Positions 33,361 through 41,896 of a stretch of 46,099 bases of DNA are shown piece after piece. The notes beneath the pieces are model-generated. The model saw only the letters and a list, made by a program, of their open reading frames with translations. It ran no database searches and was not told where the DNA came from. Both the position numbers and the translations under genes were made by a program. Every line of letters starts with the position of its first letter. The stretch's first letter is position 1. The stretch is from NCBI RefSeq assembly GCF_049310925.1, contig NZ_JBMERP010000028.1, positions 1 through 46,099 of the forward strand, written 5' to 3'. This DNA is from Virgibacillus_F sp049310925 (GTDB lineage Bacteria > Bacillota > Bacilli > Bacillales > Amphibacillaceae).

Positions 33361-33849
33361 ATGGCTAAATCACAAAAGGAACCACTCCATTCAGGGGAGG
33401 TTTTTAATCTCTGGTCATATTTGTATGATACAAAATCAACGTTAGTTACATTGCAAATTTTAACTAACCATACTGGTGATAAGGATTTAAAAGCTTTTCT
33501 GGAGGATGTTACAGAAAACAGCTTCACGCAAGAGGAACAACAGGTTGAAGCTATCCTAAAGGAAGCAGGAATTAGACTCCCACCTGCCCCTCCAGATCGT
33601 CCAAATGTTGAATTACAAGATATACCAGCCGGGGCTCGTTTTAACGATGCTGAAATTGTTAAACTTATTCAAAAAGAGTTAATTGCAGGCAGAATATTAT
33701 GTAGTTATATAATGGGGATCTCTATCCGAGAAGATATCGGGACAATGTTTGAAGAGTTTCACACACAAAGAGCCGAGTATGAAAGTAAGCTTTTAAAATT
33801 AACAAAAGAAAAAGGCTGGATAGCATCCCCGCCAACTAATGTTAAATAA
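33361..33849 (+). CDS. DUF3231-family protein
   Basis: A 162-residue, mostly helical protein resembling the DUF3231 family found in spore-forming Bacilli: LHSGEVFNLWSYLYDTKST, an all-helical core, then PAGARFNDAEIVKLIQKELIAG. Only one copy of the repeat that many family members carry twice is present. Function is unknown; ferritin-like or spore-coat associations have been suggested for the family. AGGGGG lies 8-12 bases before ATG 33361. The MFS gene follows after 28 bases. Confidence 0.7.
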   Translation: MAKSQKEPLHSGEVFNLWSYLYDTKSTLVTLQILTNHTGDKDLKAFLEDVTENSFTQEEQQVEAILKEAGIRLPPAPPDRPNVELQDIPAGARFNDAEIVKLIQKELIAGRILCSYIMGISIREDIGTMFEEFHTQRAEYESKLLKLTKEKGWIASPPTNVK

Positions 33850-33877
33850 AATATGAATGCTTCAGGAGTGAGAATAA

Positions 33878-35113
33878 GTGGCATCTAAAGGTAAAGGCAT
33901 GATAATTGCCGCAATAGGGTCAATTCCCTTGATCATGACTTTAGGAAATTCTATGTTAATCCCCATTCTTCCAGCTATGAAATCTGATTTAGGTCTATCT
34001 CAAATGAAAGTTAGTCTTGTTATAACTGTTTTTTCCATAGCTGGAGCTATTTTTATCCCATTCGTTGGATACCTTTCAGACCGCTTTTCAAGGAAGATCA
34101 TAATTCTGCCTTCCCTTATCCTTTTTGGGCTTGGTGGACTTCTAGCAGGGTTTGGAGCAAATTTCCCTAGTCCATATACATGGATATTAATTGGACGGGT
34201 CTTACAAGGAATTGGAGCTGCTGGGACTGCTCCGATAGCGATGGCATTAACTGGGGATTTGTTCAAAGGGGGTGAACAAAGTCGGGTTCTCGGTATTTTT
34301 GAAGCATCAAATGGACTCGGTAAGGTTGTATCACCCATATTGGGGTCACTATTAGGTTTATTGGTTTGGTATTCTGTATTTTTTGCATTTCCAGCAATTT
34401 GTTTAGTTTCTATTTTGTTGGTTTGGATTTTTGTAAAGGAAAAAAGTAATCGACAAGCCCCACCTCCTTTTCGTAAATATGTAAGAGGTCTATTAGGAGT
34501 ATTTAAGCATGAAGGAAGATGGCTTTTCACTACTTACCTTGCTGGAGGAACCTGCTTATTCACTCTTTTTGGAATTTTATTCTTCCTGTCGGATATCTTG
34601 GAAAAAGAATATAAAATAGATGGTGTAAAAAAGGGGCTGATTTTAGCAATCCCTCTAATTGTAATGGTAACAACGTCCTACTTAACTGGAAGCAGAATAG
34701 GCAAAAATCTTGAAAAGATGAAAAAGTTAGCAATAATTGGTTTTGCTTTAATGACACTGTCCTACAGCTCGCTGATATTTTTTGAAAAACTCATCCCTTT
34801 CTTATCGGTACTTGCTATCAGCAGTGTTGGTGCTGGCCTTATTCTGCCATGTGTAAACAGTATTATAACTGGAGCGGTTAGTAAAGAACGAAGAGGTTTT
34901 GTTACGTCTTTATATGGATCTGTCAGATTTCTCGGAGTTGCAGCGGGGCCTCCAATTTTCTCTCGTCTTATGGAATGGTCAACAAATGGCATGTTCCTAT
35001 CGCTCGCCATTTTTACGCTTATCGTAGGACTACTTGTTTTACTGTTGATTCGTGTTAAGGGTAAAGATGGTAAAGAAAATACAAACACTGCTGTAAGGTA
35101 CAGTTATATGTAA
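33878..35113 (+). CDS. MFS transporter, probable drug efflux
   Basis: A 411-residue 12-helix major-facilitator protein. The loop 2-3 motif GYLSDRFSRKIIILPSL and the motif-C-like region near SPILGSLLG put it among proton-driven drug exporters. The start is GTG 33878 with AGGAG 9 bases upstream. It may be co-transcribed with the DUF3231 gene. The substrate cannot be read from sequence. Confidence 0.85.
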   Translation: MASKGKGMIIAAIGSIPLIMTLGNSMLIPILPAMKSDLGLSQMKVSLVITVFSIAGAIFIPFVGYLSDRFSRKIIILPSLILFGLGGLLAGFGANFPSPYTWILIGRVLQGIGAAGTAPIAMALTGDLFKGGEQSRVLGIFEASNGLGKVVSPILGSLLGLLVWYSVFFAFPAICLVSILLVWIFVKEKSNRQAPPPFRKYVRGLLGVFKHEGRWLFTTYLAGGTCLFTLFGILFFLSDILEKEYKIDGVKKGLILAIPLIVMVTTSYLTGSRIGKNLEKMKKLAIIGFALMTLSYSSLIFFEKLIPFLSVLAISSVGAGLILPCVNSIITGAVSKERRGFVTSLYGSVRFLGVAAGPPIFSRLMEWSTNGMFLSLAIFTLIVGLLVLLLIRVKGKDGKENTNTAVRYSYM

Positions 35114-35132
35114 GTAGAATGGATTAAAAAGA

Positions 35133-35747
35133 TCAAGTTTTTTTACGCCAGCTGAGTTTGTATGAGGGAATGAATTCAATACGGCAGATGAAATCAACTA
35201 CAGTAGTAGAAATCCATTGGCTTATCAGAGCCAACAAAATAATTTCCCAGCTAATAACTGCAGCTGTGACGACAAAGATAAGTGAATTAAGTATGAACAA
35301 TGGCTTACCTGGAAGAATATTACGACCATTTGAAATTATGATAGCAATAACACCGAATCCGCCGTTGGAAACACCCTGTCGCATAAGAATACCTATTCCG
35401 ATTCCAAGGAGAATTGAGCCAACAACAAGATCTATGTACAAATTTCGATTCGTTACTGATAAGTTTGCCTGGAAGAAATCTACGGATAAAGATGTCATCG
35501 TTATTCCAGCAAATGTCCAAACCGCAAAACGTTTACCAAGTATTTTAACTCCAAACAGGAGCATAACTGAATTTACAATCCAGAGTGCAGGTCCCATACC
35601 AATCTCCAACCAATAGTGCAGCAATATCGCGATACCACCTGCGCCCCCTGAGGGTATGGACTGAGGAAATAAAAACAAACCCATTCCTAATCCCTGCATC
35701 GCACCACCAAATAATACTAGTCCATTTTTCATTATGAATTGATTCAC
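35133..35747 (-). CDS. YitT-family membrane protein, short form
   Basis: A 204-residue protein with five to six hydrophobic segments and the family motif IPSGGAGGIAILLHY followed by a second GVSNGGFGVIAIIIS. YitT proteins are usually 280-290 residues with a C-terminal DUF2179 domain; this one stops before it. The gene ends in UGA with only three more codons before the next stop and no redox motif, so it is read as a normal stop. It is convergent with the MFS gene; function is unknown. Confidence 0.75.
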   Translation of the reverse strand: MNQFIMKNGLVLFGGAMQGLGMGLFLFPQSIPSGGAGGIAILLHYWLEIGMGPALWIVNSVMLLFGVKILGKRFAVWTFAGITMTSLSVDFFQANLSVTNRNLYIDLVVGSILLGIGIGILMRQGVSNGGFGVIAIIISNGRNILPGKPLFILNSLIFVVTAAVISWEIILLALISQWISTTVVDFICRIEFIPSYKLSWRKKT

Positions 35748-35857
35748 TTAAAATTCCTCCTGAGGGAACGAATTGTATTGGACAACTCCTTCTATCTTAT
35801 TCAAGTGATTCATAATAATGATTGTGAAACATTCCTTGATATATGCAATACACGACA

Positions 35858-35897
35858 AATAAAGTGAAGAATACATTCGTGTATTCTTCACTTTATT
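35858..35897 (-). terminator. Perfect 18-bp terminator hairpin
   Basis: AATAAAGTGAAGAATACA (35858-35875) and its exact complement (35880-35897) enclose a TTCG tetraloop. It lies just after the VOC gene and probably ends the comB-comA-VOC transcript. Confidence 0.8.
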
Positions 35898-35922
35898 ACG
35901 TTATTTTTACACTTAATATTTG

Positions 35923-36321
35923 TTAGTAAACCATTTCACCATCATGGTAAAATTTAAATTCCAATAAGTTATTGGCAGGATCTACTAAAAAAAATGTCAT
36001 ATGTTCTTCTTGTTTTCCTTCAAATCTTACCATTGGCTTCTTAAAAAAAGGAAGATCTTCGGCAATCGCAAATTCCAGTGCCTCATTGTATTCTTCCTTT
36101 TCTAAAAACGTAATACCGTAATGGCGTGGATACATTTTAGGATTTTCATCTACACTATTTGGACTCAAATGACATACAACCTGGTCACCGTAAAAGTCAA
36201 AAGTAGCACGGTCATCATACCTTCTGGCAAGCTTGCAACCCAATTTTTCATAAAATTCAACCGTTTCGTCCAATTCCTTACATGGTATCGCTAAATGAAA
36301 TACTTTATTAACTTCTCTCAT
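35923..36321 (-). CDS. VOC-superfamily protein (glyoxalase-like)
   Basis: A 132-residue single vicinal-oxygen-chelate domain. Likely metal ligands are His9 (FHLAIP), His (RHYGITF) and Glu in the final LLEFKFYH strand. FYEKLGCKLARRYDD and FFLVDPANNLLEFK are typical of this fold. The substrate is unknown. It starts 18 bases after comA, so it may act in the sulfolactate pathway, but nothing in the domain proves this. Confidence 0.8.
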   Translation of the reverse strand: MREVNKVFHLAIPCKELDETVEFYEKLGCKLARRYDDRATFDFYGDQVVCHLSPNSVDENPKMYPRHYGITFLEKEEYNEALEFAIAEDLPFFKKPMVRFEGKQEEHMTFFLVDPANNLLEFKFYHDGEMVY

Positions 36322-36339
36322 TCTATTATTCCTCCCTAC

Positions 36340-37107
36340 TTATGTCCCGAAGAGATGAAACGTATCAGACCGCAATCCTAAACGCAACGTCTCTAATGAA
36401 ATAACATCTAACATAGCTATATTGGCAAGGTTTACATTTGGTCCAACCTGTTCAATAAAAAACGTTTGCATCTGTTTATTTGGTGCTTCAAAAATTAGTT
36501 TATCAAGTGAAATACCAGAATCAATAATCTGATCAAAAATATCCATTCTAATAGCACCGTCTTCACTACATATACCACTTGAACCACTTTCTCTTGCTTC
36601 TGTAATTACTTTTGCAGCACCAGCCTCTAAATCTTCGTGTATATTCTCTAGCCATTCTGCAGAATCCTGGTCATTCGCTTTATCTGCGTCCTTGTCTCCA
36701 ACCTCACTAAAGACTGTAAATTCACGGGAAAAGTCGGCAACAAAACCCGCTTTTTCATGATTAGATAGTGCTACAGTCCCATTTGAAATTTCAACATAAC
36801 TGCACTTATACTTTTTACAATAATTATAAAACTCATCAATTTTGTCCTGATTTAAAAACTTTTCAAACAAAGTACCTCCGAAAAAAAAATCCACCCCGTG
36901 TTCAGTTAAGTAGTCTATTTTCTGTTCCAAAGAATCAGTAACCAGTGATGTCCCCCATCCAAATTTAACCAAATCAATGTAAGCATTAGAGCTCTTGATT
37001 GTGTCTAAAAATAAGTTCAAAGGCGCTCCATTATCAATTAAAATAGTTAAACCTTTTTCTCTCGGTTTTACTTCTCTTTTTGGCAGAATCAATCCTGTTT
37101 CTGTCAT
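36340..37107 (-). CDS. comA: Phosphosulfolactate synthase
   Basis: Adds sulfite to phosphoenolpyruvate to give 2-phospho-3-sulfolactate. The 255-residue TIM-barrel has DNGAPLNLFLDTI, YIDLVKFGWGTSL, GGTLFEKFL, YVEISNG and ARESGSSGI, conserved in ComA and its Bacillus relatives. Archaea use it for coenzyme M; spore-forming Bacilli use it to make 3-sulfolactate, which accumulates in spores. No coenzyme-M genes follow, so sulfolactate is the probable product. It overlaps comB by 4 bases. The sulfite can come from the adjacent divergent cysH-cysP-sat-cysC operon. Confidence 0.93.
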   Translation of the reverse strand: MTETGLILPKREVKPREKGLTILIDNGAPLNLFLDTIKSSNAYIDLVKFGWGTSLVTDSLEQKIDYLTEHGVDFFFGGTLFEKFLNQDKIDEFYNYCKKYKCSYVEISNGTVALSNHEKAGFVADFSREFTVFSEVGDKDADKANDQDSAEWLENIHEDLEAGAAKVITEARESGSSGICSEDGAIRMDIFDQIIDSGISLDKLIFEAPNKQMQTFFIEQVGPNVNLANIAMLDVISLETLRLGLRSDTFHLFGT

Positions 37108-37796
37108 ATGTTAACCCTCTCAATCATTGGTAATCTGTTCTTTTGGCTAACTTTCATTACAAAGCCTGAATCAAATTCCTTTATACAGGTAAAAATATCC
37201 TCCCGCATAAACCCAATATTCTCTTCGTTAAAAAATTTTTCTGCGACATGCGAACATTTGATTCTGTTTATAACTTCATCAGCCAATATAGAATTTGACC
37301 CTTCTAAAATGCTTTTTATATATTCAGCACAGGCAAGATCATCGTCTCCACTTGGATGAGAAGCAATGATATTTACAGTCATTTGCTTATTGTTGTTTAG
37401 ACTATCTCTAACATACTCCGCTGTTTTTCTGGCATTAGTAAAGCCTGTAACATATAAGTGCTCGGATGCTAAACAGTTAAGCGTTGCTTTTACACCGTTT
37501 GTAGTCTTTTGTACGAGCGTTTTCCCAACTAGAAACTCCTTTTGAATACGGAATGGAGAGTTGTCTAAATCGAATCCCTTAACTGCCAAACCATTTACTT
37601 CACCTGCCAACAGAAAATCAGGGTTTTCCTGTTTGATTTTTATTGCCTGTTGTACTGAATCAGCCAGAAAAATTCTATTTGCCCCACCTAAGAAAGCAAC
37701 ATTAGAAACTGTAAAGGCCCGAATAACATCAATGACAATTGTAATAGTTGCAGGTATAGACGGGGTTTCACTCCCTTGAAATATATTAATCTGCAC
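37104..37796 (-). CDS. comB: 2-phosphosulfolactate phosphatase
   Basis: Dephosphorylates phosphosulfolactate to 3-sulfolactate. The 230-residue product has VIDVIRAFTVS near the N-terminus, LAGEVNGLAVKGFDLDNSP and TTNGVKATLNC, all conserved in the ComB family, and the acidic SGDDDLACAEYI segment. It is the first gene of the leftward comB-comA-VOC unit and diverges from cysH across about 210 bases. Confidence 0.92.
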   Translation of the reverse strand: MQINIFQGSETPSIPATITIVIDVIRAFTVSNVAFLGGANRIFLADSVQQAIKIKQENPDFLLAGEVNGLAVKGFDLDNSPFRIQKEFLVGKTLVQKTTNGVKATLNCLASEHLYVTGFTNARKTAEYVRDSLNNNKQMTVNIIASHPSGDDDLACAEYIKSILEGSNSILADEVINRIKCSHVAEKFFNEENIGFMREDIFTCIKEFDSGFVMKVSQKNRLPMIERVNI

Positions 37797-38009
37797 CTGG
37801 GATTCCCCCTAACTCATACAAAAGTATATTCGCCTAGGCTTTAAGCGTTCCAAATTTGACAAATCAAATTAAGGAAACAAAAATAGGCTAGTTTTCCTTT
37901 AACAATCCATATTCCCATTGAATACATTGACTTAAAGGCAGAAGCCTATTTCATTGTTTCTTCTATAGAAAGAATAAAATCAAAAAAATGTAAAAAGGCG
38001 ATGAAAGTT

Positions 38010-38723
38010 ATGGAGAACAAATTAACTTATGATAACTGGAACGACAAAGTTATAGATAAGCTGAACAATGAATTATCTGATTTCATGAATGTAATTAAGT
38101 GGGCCTTCAAGTTATATGATGACAAAATTATATATGCTTGCAGCTTTGGCGCAGAAGGAGTAGTTCTGACTGATCTCATCGCTAAGGTTAATCCACAGGC
38201 AACAGTAGTCTTTTTGGACACTAATTTACATTTTAAAGAAACCTATTCTTTAATCGAGAACATTAAAGAAAAATATCCTAAACTTCGTATTAAGCTTGTT
38301 GAACCATCATTGACTTTAGAAGAACAAGCAGCTAAACATGGCGATAGACTTTGGGAGAGTAATCCCAACACGTGCTGTAGTATTAGAAAGATCCAACCAT
38401 TACAAAAAGAGTTATCCAATGTAGATGCATGGTTTTCTGGTTTAAGAAGGGAACAATCAATCGATAGGAAACAAACACAATACATTAACAAGGACAATAA
38501 GTTCAAAAGAATCAAGGTTTGCCCTCTGATACATTGGACATGGGATGACATCTGGTCTTACATTCAGTTAAATAATTTGCCTTACAATGAGCTACATGAC
38601 AGGAGTTACCCGAGTATCGGCTGTACAATGTGTACCCTTCCAGTGGAAGCCAAAGCCGATGCACGATCTGGCAGATGGTCAAATTTCGAAAAAAAAGAGT
38701 GTGGGCTGCACCAAACAAAGTAG
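38010..38723 (+). CDS. cysH: Adenylylsulfate / PAPS reductase
   Basis: Reduces activated sulfate to sulfite with a thioredoxin-type donor. The 237-residue product has the PP-loop region CSFGAEGVVLTDL, FLDTNLHFKETY, SGLRREQS and the CC...CxxC set (NTCCSIRK; GCTMCTLP), which binds a [4Fe-4S] cluster and marks APS-type reductases, plus the terminal ECGLH active-site Cys. The start is ATG 38010, 9 bases after AAGGCG; an ATG at 38001 abuts that site. First gene of the sulfate operon. Confidence 0.94.
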   Translation: MENKLTYDNWNDKVIDKLNNELSDFMNVIKWAFKLYDDKIIYACSFGAEGVVLTDLIAKVNPQATVVFLDTNLHFKETYSLIENIKEKYPKLRIKLVEPSLTLEEQAAKHGDRLWESNPNTCCSIRKIQPLQKELSNVDAWFSGLRREQSIDRKQTQYINKDNKFKRIKVCPLIHWTWDDIWSYIQLNNLPYNELHDRSYPSIGCTMCTLPVEAKADARSGRWSNFEKKECGLHQTK

Positions 38724-38735
38724 GGGCTGTTAACA

Positions 38736-39830
38736 TTGATAACAACAATACTCTTATTTACTGTTTCTTGCTTCTTTGCAATCAATATTGGAGCAAGTGG
38801 TGCAGCAGCTTCGATGGGAATTGCATATGGATCCAGCGCTTTGAAACACAGAAAGATTGCATTGTTGATTTGTGCATTAGGTGTCTTTCTAGGAGCAGTA
38901 GTTGGCGGAGGCGAAGTTGTAAAGACACTTGGTTCAGAAATCATACCTGAAACCGTTATCTCCATAAACATTGCACTTATTATCCTTGCTTCGGCTTCTA
39001 TATCCTTATTTCTGGCGAATCTTAACGGAATTCCTTTATCAACCAGCGAGGTTACAGTGGGATCTATTGTAGGTGTAGGAATTGCCTTTCAAGTGCTAAT
39101 CGTGGACACTTTGCTGATAATTATCATGTACTGGATTTTTGTCCCCTTCGTTGCTTTTTTATTAGCCTATGTAACGAATAAAGTTATTAGAGTCGTAGAA
39201 AGAAAGTCACCATTTCTCTCTCGTGGCAAATGGCCGAAGCTTCTCGCTGCGCTAGTTATTATAACAGGTTTTTTCGAAGCATTTTCAGCAGGGATGAATA
39301 ATGTAGCCAATTCAGTGGGCCCTGTCGTAGCTGCTGGGCTAATTACGATAAACCAGAGAACGATAATAGGTGGATTATTCGTTGCTTTGGGTGCACTTTT
39401 CTTTGGTGGAAATGTACTAGAGACAAACGGCAAGAGAATTACAAATCTGAATTTACTACAAGGGGGAGCGGTCTCTGGGATTGGTGCCTCCTTAGTAATT
39501 ATCGCCTCCCTCTTTGGTATTCCGGTACCACATACCCAAGTTACAACATGCAGTATCTTAGGTGTTGGGGCATCAGATATGGGAAGAGAGATCTGGAAAA
39601 AGGCGATCATTGCTAAACTAGCAAAAACCTGGGTAATTTCACCACTATTATCACTCGTGATTTCGTATAACCTAGTAAAAATATTTGTAGGATTTGATTT
39701 TACAGGTGTTGGAATACTGTTTATTCTAATTGCCATTGTTTACGCATTAAATTTATGGCAACCCAGCAAGAAAACAGTACCACTATATAAGGAAAAGGTA
39801 AGTATTATCAAAAAAGTAGGAGGAAATTGA
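38736..39830 (+). CDS. cysP: Sulfate permease of the PiT family
   Basis: A 364-residue membrane transporter with the inverted-repeat PiT motifs INIGASGAAASMGIAYGS and GMNNVANSVGPVVAAGL. Between cysH and sat it corresponds to CysP of B. subtilis, which carries sulfate rather than phosphate. The start is TTG 38736 with AGGGG 8-10 bases upstream. It starts 12 bases after cysH; sat follows after one base. Confidence 0.92.
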   Translation: MITTILLFTVSCFFAINIGASGAAASMGIAYGSSALKHRKIALLICALGVFLGAVVGGGEVVKTLGSEIIPETVISINIALIILASASISLFLANLNGIPLSTSEVTVGSIVGVGIAFQVLIVDTLLIIIMYWIFVPFVAFLLAYVTNKVIRVVERKSPFLSRGKWPKLLAALVIITGFFEAFSAGMNNVANSVGPVVAAGLITINQRTIIGGLFVALGALFFGGNVLETNGKRITNLNLLQGGAVSGIGASLVIIASLFGIPVPHTQVTTCSILGVGASDMGREIWKKAIIAKLAKTWVISPLLSLVISYNLVKIFVGFDFTGVGILFILIAIVYALNLWQPSKKTVPLYKEKVSIIKKVGGN

Positions 39831-39831
39831 C

Positions 39832-40977
39832 ATGATTGAACCCCACGGCGGTTTACTTGTAAATAGAGTCAATACAAATTACGACGTTGATTTTGAAAAC
39901 GAAGTCGTTCATTTAGATCAAACCGCCTTAAGTGATTTAGAATTACTAGCGAACGGTGCATTTAGTCCATTAACTGGATTCCTATGCCAAATAGACTATG
40001 AATCTGTTATTCAATCAACGAGGCTTGCCAGCGGACTTCCATGGAGTATTCCAATTACATTACCCGTCAACACAGCAAAAGCAGACAAAATTGAAATTGG
40101 AGATTCTGTCAATTTAATGTATAACGACATGGTTTATGGTGTGATTTCGGTTAAGGACATCTATGTTCCAGATAAGACCTTAGAAGCAGAACTAGTTTAT
40201 CAAACTACTGATCCGCAACACCCTGGTGTCATGAATTTATTAGAACGCCCTAACACTTATATTGGAGGTCCTATCACGTTAGTTGCCTATCCAAAGAAAA
40301 GTAAGTTTCGTGAATATTATTTAGATCCTGCTGAAACCAGAAACCAATTCGCTAAGCTTGGTTGGAAAACGGTTGTTGGATTTCAAACACGTAATCCAGT
40401 GCACCGAGCCCACGAGTACATTCAAAAATCAGCATTAGAAACTGTAGATGGATTGTTTCTTCATCCTCTTGTCGGTGAGACTAAATCAGATGACATACCC
40501 AGTGATTTAAGAATGGAATGTTACCATACCTTACTTGAAAATTATTACCCGAAACAACGTGTGTTTTTAGCCGTATTTCCAGCCGCTATGAGATATGCAG
40601 GTCCTAGGGAGGCTATCTTTCATGCACTGGTCAGAAAAAATTACGGGTGTACTCATTTTATAATCGGGCGTGATCATGCCGGTGTTGGCGATTATTATGG
40701 AAGCTATGATTCTCAAAAGACTTTCCAGAACTTTACCGAAGATGAAATCGGGATAAAAATAGTTTGCTTTGAAAACAGTTTTTATTGCAAAAAATGTGTA
40801 AGTATGGCAACAGCAAAAACATGTCCACACAACTCGAACTATCATATTTCCTTATCTGGTACTAAAGTGAGGGCAATGCTTAGTGAGGGGAAAATGCCTC
40901 CAGAACAATTTAGCCGTCCAGAAGTAGCAAGTAAACTCATTGAAGGAATGTCAAAAAAAGTTATTGAAACGAGGTAA
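39832..40977 (+). CDS. sat: Sulfate adenylyltransferase (ATP sulfurylase)
   Basis: Makes adenylylsulfate from sulfate and ATP. The 381-residue product has FQTRNPVHRAHE (Q-x-R-N-P and H-x-x-H substrate site), GRDHAGVGDYYG and a C-terminal SGTKVRAML. The four-cysteine CKKC plus C..H metal motif (FYCKKCVSMATAKTCPHN) is typical of the Bacillus type. Third gene of the operon. Confidence 0.96.
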   Translation: MIEPHGGLLVNRVNTNYDVDFENEVVHLDQTALSDLELLANGAFSPLTGFLCQIDYESVIQSTRLASGLPWSIPITLPVNTAKADKIEIGDSVNLMYNDMVYGVISVKDIYVPDKTLEAELVYQTTDPQHPGVMNLLERPNTYIGGPITLVAYPKKSKFREYYLDPAETRNQFAKLGWKTVVGFQTRNPVHRAHEYIQKSALETVDGLFLHPLVGETKSDDIPSDLRMECYHTLLENYYPKQRVFLAVFPAAMRYAGPREAIFHALVRKNYGCTHFIIGRDHAGVGDYYGSYDSQKTFQNFTEDEIGIKIVCFENSFYCKKCVSMATAKTCPHNSNYHISLSGTKVRAMLSEGKMPPEQFSRPEVASKLIEGMSKKVIETR

Positions 40978-40982
40978 TAATT

Positions 40983-41585
40983 ATGATCCAGCAAAATCTT
41001 GTCTGGCACCCACCTGCCATAACAAAGGTGGATAGGCAAAAGCTAAATAAACACAAAAGCTGTGCACTTTGGTTTACAGGGTTTTCCGGTTCAGGTAAAT
41101 CAACACTGGCTAATCAGTTAGATTGTGAGCTGTACTCATTAGGGGTTAAAAGCTATGTACTTGATGGCGATAATGTTAGGAAAGGATTAAACAATGATTT
41201 AGGATTCAGCCCTGAAGACCGGGTAGAGAATATACGAAGAGTAGGTGAACTAGCAAAGCTTTTTGTTGATAGTGGCCAAATTGTTATTACGGCATTCATC
41301 TCTCCATATCGTAAAGATCGTAACCAGGTTAGAAGTAACTTTGAACAGGAAGAATTTATGGAAATATTTATTGAATGCCCTTTAGATGTGTGTGTGAGTC
41401 GAGATCCTAAAGGTCTGTACCAAAAAGCAAGAAATAACGAAATTCGTGATTTTACTGGGATTGACTCACCATATGAACCTCCTGTAAACCCTGATTTAAC
41501 AATAAATACAGAAGAATATACTGTAAAAGATGCTGTTCAGACAATAGTTACACATCTGCGAAATAAAGGGATCATAGATATATAA
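40983..41585 (+). CDS. cysC: Adenylylsulfate kinase
   Basis: Phosphorylates adenylylsulfate to PAPS. The 200-residue product has the P-loop GFSGSGKST (about 34-42), LDGDNVRKGLNNDLGFS, FISPYRKDR and DPKGLYQKAR. As cysH looks like an APS-type reductase, CysC may serve both PAPS formation and flux control. Last gene of the operon, followed by a hairpin. Confidence 0.95.
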   Translation: MIQQNLVWHPPAITKVDRQKLNKHKSCALWFTGFSGSGKSTLANQLDCELYSLGVKSYVLDGDNVRKGLNNDLGFSPEDRVENIRRVGELAKLFVDSGQIVITAFISPYRKDRNQVRSNFEQEEFMEIFIECPLDVCVSRDPKGLYQKARNNEIRDFTGIDSPYEPPVNPDLTINTEEYTVKDAVQTIVTHLRNKGIIDI

Positions 41586-41896
41586 AATTTATTTTTTAGA
41601 ATACCCCATCTCGTTTAAAGTGGGGTATTCTTATATGGAAATGTGATAAAAAACCCACAAGCTATTGATATGGTATGGATTTTTAAGTGTATACAAGTAT
41701 ATTTAAGCAAGACCTCCGCATGAAATAGGTTCTTCACCCTAATCCGAAATAAATCTAACCTCTTTACTATTTAATCGTTCTTAATCCATCTGTTAAAACA
41801 TATTAATTTAATGAACATCGCTCGATGGTTAACCGAACAGTTATTCTTTTGTAGAAGTGTACAAATAAGTACCAATATAAAAGGAGGTAGTTGTCA
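41586..41896. other. 311-bp intergenic region after cysC
   Basis: It contains the terminator at 41599-41630. The remainder is AT-rich leader of the second symporter with no gene and no clear promoter recognised. Confidence 0.5.
41599..41630 (+). terminator. Hairpin terminator after cysC
   Basis: GAATACCCCA (41599-41608) and TGGGGTATTC (41621-41630) form a 10-bp stem with a 12-base loop. The T-run is weak on the plus strand (TTATAT). Confidence 0.6.

Noticed and set aside
35133..35135. UGA at the end of the YitT-like gene as a Sec codon
   Set aside because: Read-through adds only two residues before UAA, there is no nearby Cys motif and no hairpin at the shared distance.
38736..39830. Inorganic phosphate transporter (PitA)
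   Set aside because: It is PiT-family by sequence, but its place between cysH and sat matches the sulfate permease CysP.
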